From: an uncultured Rhodoplanes sp.
Lineage (GTDB): Bacteria > Pseudomonadota > Alphaproteobacteria > Rhizobiales > Xanthobacteraceae
Direction of reading: 5' to 3'
Assembly (NCBI GenBank): GCA_936924235.1
Contig: CAKZHN010000204.1
Location: 1-14,544 of the forward strand
Length of the DNA: 14,544 nucleotides
Shown here: one piece after another, positions 1 to 6,840 of the stretch
Position numbering within the stretch: the first letter of the stretch is position 1
Layout: every line of letters starts with the position of its first letter
The notes under the pieces: model-generated
Told to the model about the DNA's origin: nothing
What the model saw: the letters and a program-made list of their open reading frames with translations, nothing else
Databases searched by the model: none
Made by a program: the position numbers and the translations under genes

Positions 1-1527
1 GAGGACGGCAAGGACCAGTCGGCGGTCATCATGCGCAACGTCGCGCTGAGCAAATCGGGCAGCTATCGCGTGGTCGCCTCCGACGGCACCAACAGCCGCG
101 AGGTCACCTGGACCGTCTACGACACCGGGCCGCGCCAGGCCAAGAACGTGATCCTGTTCATCGGCGACGGCATGTCGCCCGCGCACCGCGTCGCGGCGCG
201 TCTGCTCGCCAAGGGCATCGCCGAGGGCAAGGCGCAGGGCAAGCTTGCGATCGACGACATGCCGCACATGGCGCTGGTCGCGACCGCGGGCAGCGACTCG
301 ATCATCACCGACTCGGCAAACGCGGCGAGCGCCTTCGCCACCGGGCACAAGACGGCCGTCAATGCGTTGGGCGGCTATGCGGACCGCAGCGAGAACGCGT
401 TCGACGACCCGCGGGTCGAGAGCGTCGCCAGCATCGCCAAGCGGCGGCTCGGCATGGCGGTCGGCATCGTCACCAACACCGAGATCGAGGACGCCACGCC
501 CGCGGCGATGATCGCGCACACGCGGCGGCGCTCGACCTATGACGAGATCGTCGAGCAGTTCTTTGCCTCGAAACCCGACGTGCTGATGGGCGGCGGCGCA
601 GCGCATTTCCTGCCGAGGGGGACGAACGGCGGACGGCGCGCGGACGACGGCGACTACGTCGCGAAGTTCCGCGATGCGGGCTATGCGGTCGCGACCACCG
701 CGGCCGAGATGAGCGACGCTTCGAAACGCTCCGACAAGCTTCTCGGGCTGTTCAACCCCGGCAACATGGACGGCGCGCTCGACCGGCGCTTCCTCAAGGG
801 CGGCACGGTGAAGAAGTATCCCGAGCAGCCGGACCTCACCGAGCAGGTCTCGGCCGCGGTCGAGGTGCTGTCGCGCAACCCGCAGGGCTTCTTCCTGATG
901 GTGGAGTCCGGCCTGATCGACAAGTTCACCCACGCACTCGACATGGAGCGCGCGGTCTACGACACCATCATGCTCGACAACGCCGTGAAGCTCGCGCGCG
1001 ACTGGGCCAAGGCGCGCGGCGACGACACGCTGATCCTGGTGGTCGCCGACCACAACCATCCGATCAGTCTCATCGGGACCATAGACGACGACATGACGGC
1101 GGCGCCCAAGGCACCGCTCCGCGAACGCATCGGCGCCTACGACAAGGCCGGCTTTCCGAACTACCCGCCGCCCGACCGGGACGGCTATCCGCCGCGGGTC
1201 GATGTCGGCAAGAGGCTCGCGATCTTCTCGGCCAGTTCGCCGGACTATTACGAGACGTTCCGGCCGAAGCTCGACGATCCGAACGATCCGACCGTGGCGG
1301 GCGCGACCAAGGGCACCGTCGAGCCCAACACGCGCTACCGCGACCAGCCCGGCGCGATGCTGCGGCTCGGCAATCTGCCGAAGTACATGGGCGCGAGCGT
1401 GCATTCCGGCGAGGACGTGATCCTGACCGCGACGGGCCCCGGCAGCGAGCGCGTGCGCGGCCAGATCGACAACACCGAGGTGTTCCGGATCATGGCCGAG
1501 GCGTTGGGATTGGGGCACGGGGAGTAG
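1..1527 (+). CDS. Alkaline phosphatase family protein (5'-truncated by the window edge)
   Basis: Predicted zinc/magnesium-dependent phosphomonoesterase, normally exported. The frame is open from base 1, so the true start and any signal peptide lie upstream; the ATG at 31 is probably internal. The first ~40 visible residues (SGSYRVVASDGT, then EVTWTVYDTG) look like the last strands of an Ig-like domain placed before the catalytic domain. Family motifs follow in order, numbering from base 1: GDGMS at 55-59 with metal ligand D56; nucleophile S105 in TDSANAASAFATG; DATPAA with T166; MVESGLIDKFTH with E302, D307 and H311; ADHNHP with D350 and H351; HSGEDV with H468. All core residues expected from E. 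coli PhoA are present. The stretch between H351 and H468 is about 75 residues longer than in PhoA. It converges on the minus-strand methyltransferase gene. Phosphodiesterase or other alkaline-phosphatase-superfamily activity is possible, but the full metal set favours a phosphatase. Confidence 0.93.
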   Translation, partial: EDGKDQSAVIMRNVALSKSGSYRVVASDGTNSREVTWTVYDTGPRQAKNVILFIGDGMSPAHRVAARLLAKGIAEGKAQGKLAIDDMPHMALVATAGSDSIITDSANAASAFATGHKTAVNALGGYADRSENAFDDPRVESVASIAKRRLGMAVGIVTNTEIEDATPAAMIAHTRRRSTYDEIVEQFFASKPDVLMGGGAAHFLPRGTNGGRRADDGDYVAKFRDAGYAVATTAAEMSDASKRSDKLLGLFNPGNMDGALDRRFLKGGTVKKYPEQPDLTEQVSAAVEVLSRNPQGFFLMVESGLIDKFTHALDMERAVYDTIMLDNAVKLARDWAKARGDDTLILVVADHNHPISLIGTIDDDMTAAPKAPLRERIGAYDKAGFPNYPPPDRDGYPPRVDVGKRLAIFSASSPDYYETFRPKLDDPNDPTVAGATKGTVEPNTRYRDQPGAMLRLGNLPKYMGASVHSGEDVILTATGPGSERVRGQIDNTEVFRIMAEALGLGHGE

Positions 1528-1554
1528 GCGCGGTTGCCACCGGTGACGCCACTT

Positions 1555-1696
1555 GTGTCCCGGACGCGGTGCAGCGTGAAGCGAAGCGAAACGGTGCACC
1601 GCTGATCCGGGACCCCGGTTGCTCTCCGCAAAAAGAAAGCAACCGGGGTCCCGGGTCTGCAGCGCATCACTTCGTGCTGCGCTGCGCCCGGGACAC
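1555..1696. repeat. 142-nt intergenic palindromic element with terminal inverted repeats and a 17-bp perfect stem
   Basis: This element fills nearly all of the 189-nt gap between two convergent genes. The 27-nt ends (1555-1581 and 1670-1696) are inverted copies matching at 22 of 27 positions and begin GTGTCCCGG. Inside, 1607-1623 (starting CCGGGACCCCGG) is perfectly complementary to 1638-1654 around a 14-nt loop, and the stem extends 3 more pairs if one G-T wobble is allowed. The layout resembles non-coding, possibly MITE- or REP-like repeats common between Bradyrhizobium genes; that likeness is from memory. The strong hairpin may also end transcription from both flanking genes. I see no gene in it, and nothing recognisable in the short flanks 1528-1554 and 1697-1716. 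Confidence 0.8.
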
Positions 1697-1716
1697 GTAT
1701 GGAGAGGCCAGCGCCC

Positions 1717-2853
1717 TCAATTCCAAAGCTGCTTCGACGCCAGCCTTGCACCTTCCGCCAACGAAGCCAGCTTCATCCACACGATCTTGGTGTCGACCTG
1801 CACGCGGCCGGCGAACGTCCCGAAGCCGCAGTCGACACCAGCGATGACGTTCTCGCGGCCGACCGCGCCGGCATATTGCACGATGCGGTCGGCGACCAGC
1901 TCCGGATGCTCGACGAAGTTCGACGTCGAATCGATCACGCCCGGGATGATCGCCTTGCCGTCCGGCAGCTTGACGTCCTTCCACACCTTCCACTCGTGGC
2001 CGTGGCGCGGATTGGCGCCGGGGAACGACACCGCCATGGGCTTCGCCTTCAGCACGATGTCGACGATGTCCTTGATCGGGATGTCGCCGTGGTGCGGGCC
2101 GAGCGTCGAGCCCCAGCAGACGTGCATGCGCATGCGGTCGGCCGGCAGATCCTTCACGGCTTGATTGAGCGCCTCGACGTTCATCGCGATGATCTTGCGA
2201 TAATCGGCGACGCTGATGCCCGGATAGAGCGCGTAGGACATCGCGAGGTCGGGGCAATCGGCCTGCAGGATGAAGCCTGCGTCGATGATCGCCTTGTATT
2301 CGCGCTTCATCACGTCGGCGAGCGCGAACAGATACTCCTCGTCGGTCTTGTAGTGGTGGTTCTTGAGATAGCGCGCGATCTGGCCGGGCGACGGCGAGGT
2401 CATGAAATATTCCTCGACGCCGGCCTTCACCATGCCGGCCTTGGCGCGGGCGATGTCGGCTTCGGCCGCAGCGAAGTCCTTCCAGCCGACCGGCCCCGAG
2501 CAGGCCGGGCGATGCTGGAATGGCGAGGCGAACTGCTTCAGCAACTCGGCAAGTTCGGGAAATTCCGGCTCGCCGTGGCCGAGCGGCGGCGTGGACTTTC
2601 CCTCGAAGCCGGTGAGCCGGTCGACGACGTGCACCGTGTAGTCGGTGCGACCCTGCTCGCCGTCGTTGACGATGTCGATGCCGGCCGCGCGCTGCTTGCC
2701 GATCACGTCGGACACCGCCTCGCGGACCACGAGATTGAACGCCGCGCGGTCGGCATCGCCCTTCTTCTCGGCGAGGAGCTGCTCGACCACCCCGGCGGGG
2801 CGCGGCAGGCTGCCGGTGTGGGTGGTGATGATCCGTTGAGTGCTGCGCAGCAT
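1717..2853 (-). CDS. Core-MetE-like (cobalamin-independent methionine synthase II family) methyltransferase-fold protein
   Basis: At 378 residues it matches the catalytic C-terminal barrel of MetE alone, the size of the YxjG/core-MetE group, and lacks MetE's N-terminal barrel. Visible motifs are THTGSLPRP at 11-19, NDGEQGR at 63-69, LQADCPDLAM at 196-205, HVCWGS at 244-249 and DCGFGTFAGR at 341-350. Zinc ligands H244, C246 and C342 match E. coli H641, C643 and C726. A gap-free alignment of the segment before the third ligand puts P278 where MetE has Glu665, and T310 falls where MetE has catalytic His694. E287 could supply a replacement ligand. The protein therefore belongs to the fold, but methionine synthesis is not assured; it may move or remove alkyl groups on other thiols. 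An AGGA lies a few bases before the ATG. It diverges from a crotonase gene and is cytoplasmic, with no signal peptide. Confidence 0.85.
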   Translation of the reverse strand: MLRSTQRIITTHTGSLPRPAGVVEQLLAEKKGDADRAAFNLVVREAVSDVIGKQRAAGIDIVNDGEQGRTDYTVHVVDRLTGFEGKSTPPLGHGEPEFPELAELLKQFASPFQHRPACSGPVGWKDFAAAEADIARAKAGMVKAGVEEYFMTSPSPGQIARYLKNHHYKTDEEYLFALADVMKREYKAIIDAGFILQADCPDLAMSYALYPGISVADYRKIIAMNVEALNQAVKDLPADRMRMHVCWGSTLGPHHGDIPIKDIVDIVLKAKPMAVSFPGANPRHGHEWKVWKDVKLPDGKAIIPGVIDSTSNFVEHPELVADRIVQYAGAVGRENVIAGVDCGFGTFAGRVQVDTKIVWMKLASLAEGARLASKQLWN

Positions 2854-2990
2854 CGCGTGTCCTGCCCTTTCAGTTCGCCTGCGAGCGCGTTGGCTTCGCG
2901 CCCTTCGTTGGAACGGTTAGTATCACAATCTGCAACGTCCCAACGCGTGGGCGGAAGCGATTTCCTGCCCACCCTCGATGCGGAACCATC
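2854..2990. promoter_or_regulatory. Shared divergent promoter region with an interrupted dyad (2906-2945)
   Basis: This 137-nt gap separates the starts of the minus-strand methyltransferase and plus-strand crotonase genes, so both promoters should be here or close by. It contains 10-nt arms CGTTGGAACG (2906-2915) and CGTCCCAACG (2936-2945), complementary at 9 of 10 positions around a 20-nt AT-richer spacer. On the minus strand a weak TTGGGA-N15-TACTAA pair overlaps the dyad. The geometry fits a regulator-binding site, but no regulator gene is adjacent and the promoter match is poor. Confidence 0.4.
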
Positions 2991-3797
2991 ATGCCTGTTC
3001 TATCGCAAACGTCCGGCCCGGTGCTGTGGAGCGTCGACGCACGAGGCATCGCGACCGTCACGCTCAACCGGCCCGAGGTCAACAATGCCTACAACGGCGA
3101 GCTGATCGCGGGGCTTCTCGCGGCGCTCGACGCGCTCGGCAGCGCGGCGGGGCTCCGCGCCGTGGTGATCAAGGGCAACGGCCGGCATTTCCAGGCCGGC
3201 GCGGACCTGAAATGGATCGACACCGTGCGGACTTCGTCTCCGGAGGAGAACGTGCGCGCCTCGCGCGCCACCGCGGAGGCGGTGCAGCGGCTCAATCTCG
3301 CGCTGGTGCCGACGATCGCGCTGGTGCAGGGCGGCTGCTTCGGCGGCGGCACCGGGCTCGTCGCGGCCTGCGACGTGGTGATCGCGGCCGACAACGCGAC
3401 CTTCTCGATCGCCGAGGTCCGCTGGGGGCTCACCGCGGCGATCATCGTGCCGCAGCTCAACGACGCCATCGGCGTACGGCAGATGCGGCGCTATGCGCTG
3501 ACCGGCGAGCGCTTCAACGCCGAGGAGGCGCGGCGCATCGGCCTCGTGCACGAGGTCGTGCCGTTTGCCGAGCTCGAAGCGGCCGGTGCGCGCGTCGTCG
3601 GCCACGTGCTGGCGAACGGCCCGCATGCGATCGCGGAGACCAAGGCGCTGGCGTTGCAGCAGGCGTTCGGCGATCTGAGCGAAACAGCATTCACGCGGCT
3701 GATCGAGAGCCACGCGGCGAAGCGGCAGTCGCCGGAGGCAGCAGAAGGCCTCGCCTCGTTCAAGGAGAAGCGCGCGGCGAACTGGACGCCGAAGTGA
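2991..3797 (+). CDS. Enoyl-CoA hydratase/isomerase (crotonase) family protein
   Basis: Predicted cytoplasmic acyl-CoA enzyme of 268 residues, the normal crotonase length. Family marks are TLNRPEVNNAYN at 24-35, the oxyanion-hole segment FQAGADLKW at 67-75, the second oxyanion segment GGCFGGGTGL at 114-123, and FSIAEVRWGL at 138-147 with E142, the counterpart of Glu164 of rat enoyl-CoA hydratase. The position equivalent to Glu144 is G122. The GGGxGLVAACD and RRYALTGERF blocks resemble the LiuC/AtuE type (methylglutaconyl- or carboxygeranoyl-CoA hydratases) more than classical fatty-acid hydratases, judging from memory. No acyl-CoA carboxylase or dehydrogenase lies nearby, so the substrate is open. 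A GGA about 8 nt before the ATG is a weak ribosome site. The stop is 7 nt from the end of the convergent porin gene. Confidence 0.9.
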   Translation: MPVLSQTSGPVLWSVDARGIATVTLNRPEVNNAYNGELIAGLLAALDALGSAAGLRAVVIKGNGRHFQAGADLKWIDTVRTSSPEENVRASRATAEAVQRLNLALVPTIALVQGGCFGGGTGLVAACDVVIAADNATFSIAEVRWGLTAAIIVPQLNDAIGVRQMRRYALTGERFNAEEARRIGLVHEVVPFAELEAAGARVVGHVLANGPHAIAETKALALQQAFGDLSETAFTRLIESHAAKRQSPEAAEGLASFKEKRAANWTPK

Positions 3798-3817
3798 CCC
3801 TGGCTCAGTGCCAGGTC
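3796..3817. terminator. Candidate bidirectional hairpin across two convergent stop codons
   Basis: CCTGGC (3799-3804) pairs with GCCAGG (3810-3815) around a TCAGT loop, with two further pairs after a one-base bulge. It overlaps the stop codons of both the crotonase and the porin genes, where a shared terminator would be expected. There is no T-run on either strand, so intrinsic termination is uncertain. Confidence 0.35.
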
Positions 3818-4596
3818 GGGGCGCCCCAAGGATTGCCCCAGGACACGAAGCGATAGTTCAGGCGCAGCGTGAGCATGTGGATGTGCTGGTCGATCCGGCT
3901 CGTGCACGACGACGCCGTTCCGCAGACCGTGCCCGAGGGAAGGGATTCGGTCTTGGTGCCCGTATCGATGTAGTCGTACTCGACCGCGGCCGACCAGCTC
4001 GGGGCGAAGCCGTATTCGAAGCCCGCGCCCGCGGTCCAGCCCCATCGGCGATCGGTCGCGGCACTCGAGGCCGCAGGATTCCCGGTCGGAAACGACGTGA
4101 ACTCGTTGCGTGTCCATGCCGCGCCGCCCTTCACGTAGAGCAAGGCGTTGCTCCACGCGACGCCGGCCCGGCCGGTGAACAGCCCGATCGCATCGGTGCG
4201 CGTCTGGTTGTTGAGCAGCGGGAAGCCGCCGCTGACACTGCCGCCATTGAGATCGGCCCAACTGCCGGAGGCTTCGGCGCCGAGCACGACGCTGCCGGAC
4301 TGCCAGTTCACGCCGACATGGCCGCCGGACACCACACCGGTGTCCGAGTGACAGCCTTCGCCGCTGTTGACCATCCGGCTGGGGCCGGGTGAAGGCCCGG
4401 TGTCGGAGACCAAACGGTTCGAGACCCAGCAGTTGCGCTGCCGGCCGGCGCCGGCATGACCGCCGACATAGAAGCCGCTCCAGTTGTAAGCCACGACCGT
4501 GGCCGGGTCGGCCTTGACGGGCATGTCGGCCGCAAAGGCCGGTGATGCTCCGGCCGCACAGGCGGCCGCCAGCACCGCTGAAAAAAGCTTACGCAT
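3805..4596 (-). CDS. Omp25/31-like outer-membrane beta-barrel protein
   Basis: Small porin-like barrel of the Hyphomicrobiales outer membrane; 263 residues from the ATG at 4596. That start is chosen because GGGGA lies 6 nt upstream and a clear signal peptide follows (MRKLFSAVLAAACAAG, cleavage after AFA at about residue 23). The mature protein opens with the family hallmark YNWSGFYVGGHAGAG at 37-51. Alternating strands follow, such as GVNWQSGSVVLGAEASGSWA, RAGVAWSNALLYVKGGAAW and GAGFEYGFAPSWSAAVEYDYID, ending with HMLTLRLNYRF at 240-250. The barrel-closing F250 is followed by an unusual 13-residue tail with three Trp. Mature cysteines C56/C82 and C225/C231 sit in predicted outer loops and could form disulfides. 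An in-frame GTG at 4773 would add 59 residues but runs through a palindromic repeat and hides the signal peptide. Role: structural barrel or general pore; substrate unknown. Confidence 0.9.
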   Translation of the reverse strand: MRKLFSAVLAAACAAGASPAFAADMPVKADPATVVAYNWSGFYVGGHAGAGRQRNCWVSNRLVSDTGPSPGPSRMVNSGEGCHSDTGVVSGGHVGVNWQSGSVVLGAEASGSWADLNGGSVSGGFPLLNNQTRTDAIGLFTGRAGVAWSNALLYVKGGAAWTRNEFTSFPTGNPAASSAATDRRWGWTAGAGFEYGFAPSWSAAVEYDYIDTGTKTESLPSGTVCGTASSCTSRIDQHIHMLTLRLNYRFVSWGNPWGAPTWH

Positions 4597-4701
4597 AAAC
4601 TGTCCCCACCGGACCCTGTCGAATGATAGGCGGAGGCGCGTCACGGCGACAAGGTCGCCGCTGCCGCGAGGTTTCCCATTTCGTGACAGTTTTCCGACAC
4701 T

Positions 4702-4770
4702 CCCGCGCTGGCGAGCCATAAGCGCGCTTACGCGCGTCTTCGACGCGCTATGGCGAGCGGCCAGCGCGGG
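4702..4770. repeat. 69-nt GC-rich palindromic element
   Basis: CCCGCGCTGGC (4702-4712) and GCCAGCGCGGG (4760-4770) are perfect 11-nt inverted arms. Inside, GCCATA (4715-4720) pairs with TATGGC (4749-4754), and GCGCG (4722-4726) with CGCGC (4744-4748), leaving small internal loops and a 17-nt apical loop. It lies between a Bug gene stop and the porin start in a 189-nt gap with no other gene. It is unlike the elements at 1555 and 6841. It could terminate upstream minus-strand transcription or be a REP-like repeat. The rest of the gap (4597-4701) shows nothing clear apart from the porin ribosome site. Confidence 0.7.
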
Positions 4771-4785
4771 CACTTCATGGAGACG

Positions 4786-5772
4786 TCAGTCGACCACGAT
4801 GTTGTTCTTGGTGATCACATCGCTCCAGCGGCGGGCTTCTTCCTTGATGAAGGCCGCTGTTTCTTCGGCGGTGCCGCCGGAAGGCTCGACGCCGGTGTTG
4901 CGGATCTTCTCGACCACGTCCGGCATCTTCAGCACTTCGTTGAAATCCGCCGAGAGACGATCGCGCAGCGCCGGCGCCATCTTCGGCGGGCCGGCCACCG
5001 CGAACCAGCCGGTCGAAATCAGGTCCGGCATGCCGGCCTCGGCGGTGGTCGGCACCGTCGGCATCTGCGGCGAGCGCTGCTTGTCGAGCACCGCCAGCAC
5101 CTTGACCTTGCCGTCGCGCCACTGCGCCAGCGCCGCCGAGACATTGCCGAAGAACAGGTCGACGTGGCCGCCGAGCATGTCCTGCAGCACCAGGGTCTCG
5201 CCGCGATAGGGCACATGGATCATCTGCGTGCCGGTCATGTTCATGAACATGTTGGCAGTGAGATGCGGCGTCGCGCCGTTGCCCTGGCTGCCATAGACCA
5301 CCTTGCCCGGATTGGCGCGGACATATTCGACGAGCTCGCGCAGCGAGTTCACCGGCAGGTCTTTGCGCACGATGGTGACGTTCGGCACGCTGCCGATCAC
5401 GGTGATCGGCACGAAGTCTTCCGGCTTGTAGGTCAGCTTCTTGTAGAGGCTGCCGTTGATGGCGAGCGGGCCCGGCGCGGTGATGAACAGCGTGTGTCCG
5501 TCGGGCTCGGCCTGGGTCGCGAGGTCGGCGCCGATGTTGCCGCCCGCGCCGGTCTTCTGCTCGATGACGATCGGCTGGCCCCATTTGGCCTGCAGCTTGT
5601 CGGCGGTGATGCGCGCCAGGATGTCGTTGATGCCGCCGGCCGGGAACGGCACGATGAACTTGATCGGCTTGCTCGGGAATGCGTTTTCGGCGGCGGCCGG
5701 ATTTGTCACCACAAGATTCGGCGAAGCAACGATCGCCAGCGCGATCGACAGAAGCGCAATGCGCCGGTTCAT
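4786..5772 (-). CDS. Bug/TctC-family tripartite tricarboxylate transporter substrate-binding protein
   Basis: Predicted periplasmic solute-binding protein of 328 residues, typical for the family. It has a signal peptide of about 28 residues ending PAAA. Family blocks are FPSKPIKFIVPFPAGGIND at 32-50 (the P-loop-like ligand segment), GAGGNIGADL at 75-84, EPDGHTLF at 89-96, YGSQGNGATPHL at 160-171, HVPYRG at 196-201 and AGPPKMAP at 270-277. Such proteins bind small carboxylates such as citrate, amino acids or aromatic acids; the ligand cannot be read from sequence. It is the second gene of a tandem pair: the upstream paralogue stops 24 nt before this ATG and a strong GGGGAGGGGG ribosome site lies in the gap, so the two are very likely co-transcribed. 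No TctA or TctB membrane gene is nearby. Confidence 0.94.
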   Translation of the reverse strand: MNRRIALLSIALAIVASPNLVVTNPAAAENAFPSKPIKFIVPFPAGGINDILARITADKLQAKWGQPIVIEQKTGAGGNIGADLATQAEPDGHTLFITAPGPLAINGSLYKKLTYKPEDFVPITVIGSVPNVTIVRKDLPVNSLRELVEYVRANPGKVVYGSQGNGATPHLTANMFMNMTGTQMIHVPYRGETLVLQDMLGGHVDLFFGNVSAALAQWRDGKVKVLAVLDKQRSPQMPTVPTTAEAGMPDLISTGWFAVAGPPKMAPALRDRLSADFNEVLKMPDVVEKIRNTGVEPSGGTAEETAAFIKEEARRWSDVITKNNIVVD

Positions 5773-5796
5773 GATGACCCCCTCCCCGCCCCCACA

Positions 5797-6765
5797 CTAT
5801 TCCGGTTTGACGCCGGACTCCTTGATGATCTGGGCGTACTTGTCGCTTTCCGATCGCGTGAACGCGGCGAACTCCTCGGTCGAGCCGATGCGCACGTCGG
5901 CGCCGGCGTCGCGGAGCTTGGCCTGCATCTCGGTTGAGCCCAGGATCTTGTTGATCTCGGCATTCAGCCGGTCGACCACCGGCTTCGGCGTGCCGGCCGG
6001 CGCGAAGAAGCCCTGCCACAGCGTCAGGTCGAAATTCGGATCGTTGATGGCCTCGGCGACCGTCGGAATATCCGGCGCGGCGGACGAGCGCTTGGCCGAC
6101 GAGGCAGCCAGCAGCTTCACGGTGCCGGATTTGAGCAACGGCGTCGCCGCCGGGAAGCCCACGAAATACATGTCGACATGGCCGCCGATCAGGTCGTTCA
6201 GCGCCGGACCTGCGCCCTTGTAGGGCACGTGCGTGAGATTGGCCTTGGCGCGGAGCTTGAGAAACTCTCCGGCGAAATGGCCCGGCGTGCCGGTGCCGGC
6301 GGAGGCGAAGGTCAGCGGCTTCTTTTCGGCAAGCGCCTTGGCGAGATCGTGGATGTTGTTGTAGGGCGACTTGGCGGGAACGACCAGCGCAAGCGGCACG
6401 ACCGAGGCGAGCGCGATCGGGGCGAGGTCCTTCTGCGCGTGGTAGCTCAGGTTCGCGATCCAGTGCTGGTTGATGGAGATCTCGCCGGTCTGGCCCAAGA
6501 GCAGCGTGTGGCCGTCGGGCGGCGACGCCACCACGGCCTGGGTGCCGATCGAGCCGGTCGCGCCGGCACGGTTCTCGACCACGACGGTCTGGCCCAGCGC
6601 CTCGCCGAGCGGCTGCGCGATCAGGCGCGCGACGATGTCGCCGGTGCCGCCGGGCGCATAGGCGACGATGATGTGGATGGTGCGGCTCGGAAAATTCTGC
6701 GCGGCAGCCGGGAGGACGGCGGCCACGAGAGCGAGTGCGGCAGCGATGACGAAGCGAATAGACAT
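5797..6765 (-). CDS. Bug/TctC-family tripartite tricarboxylate transporter substrate-binding protein
   Basis: First gene of the tandem pair; 322 residues from the ATG at 6765. This start is chosen because GGAGG lies 10 nt upstream and the next residues form a clean signal peptide (MSIRFVIAAALALV, cleavage after AAAQ near 23). An ATG at 6846 would add 27 unlikely residues. Family blocks are FPSRTIHIIVAYAPGGTGDI at 25-44, GATGSIGTQAV at 68-78, PPDGHTLLLG at 82-91, SAGTGTPGHFAGEF at 155-168, HVPYKG at 179-184 and APAGTPKPVVDRLN at 255-268. It differs widely from its partner outside these blocks, so the pair is unlikely to be a recent duplication and may bind different acids. A small GCCGA/TCGGC hairpin (6783-6795) and then a palindromic repeat lie upstream. 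An amidohydrolase gene in the same direction precedes it after 213 nt. Confidence 0.94.
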   Translation of the reverse strand: MSIRFVIAAALALVAAVLPAAAQNFPSRTIHIIVAYAPGGTGDIVARLIAQPLGEALGQTVVVENRAGATGSIGTQAVVASPPDGHTLLLGQTGEISINQHWIANLSYHAQKDLAPIALASVVPLALVVPAKSPYNNIHDLAKALAEKKPLTFASAGTGTPGHFAGEFLKLRAKANLTHVPYKGAGPALNDLIGGHVDMYFVGFPAATPLLKSGTVKLLAASSAKRSSAAPDIPTVAEAINDPNFDLTLWQGFFAPAGTPKPVVDRLNAEINKILGSTEMQAKLRDAGADVRIGSTEEFAAFTRSESDKYAQIIKESGVKPE

Positions 6766-6840
6766 TCTTCTTTTTCCTCCATGCCGATTTTCGGCGGCGC
6801 GCCGGGCGCTGTCCAGGGGCAACGTGACGCTATCTCTCAA

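Noticed and set aside
1699..3105. Plus-strand open frame of 468 codons opposite the MetE-like gene
   Set aside because: Antisense shadow; it begins in a repeat element and crosses the divergent promoter region, with no recognisable domain.
4617..4622. Second TGTCGA hexamer on the plus strand
   Set aside because: No plus-strand gene starts downstream of it, so it is not a credible sigma factor target.
4597..4773. GTG-initiated 59-residue N-terminal extension of the porin
   Set aside because: It reads through the palindromic element at 4702-4770 and would bury the signal peptide; the ATG at 4596 has a well-spaced GGGGA.
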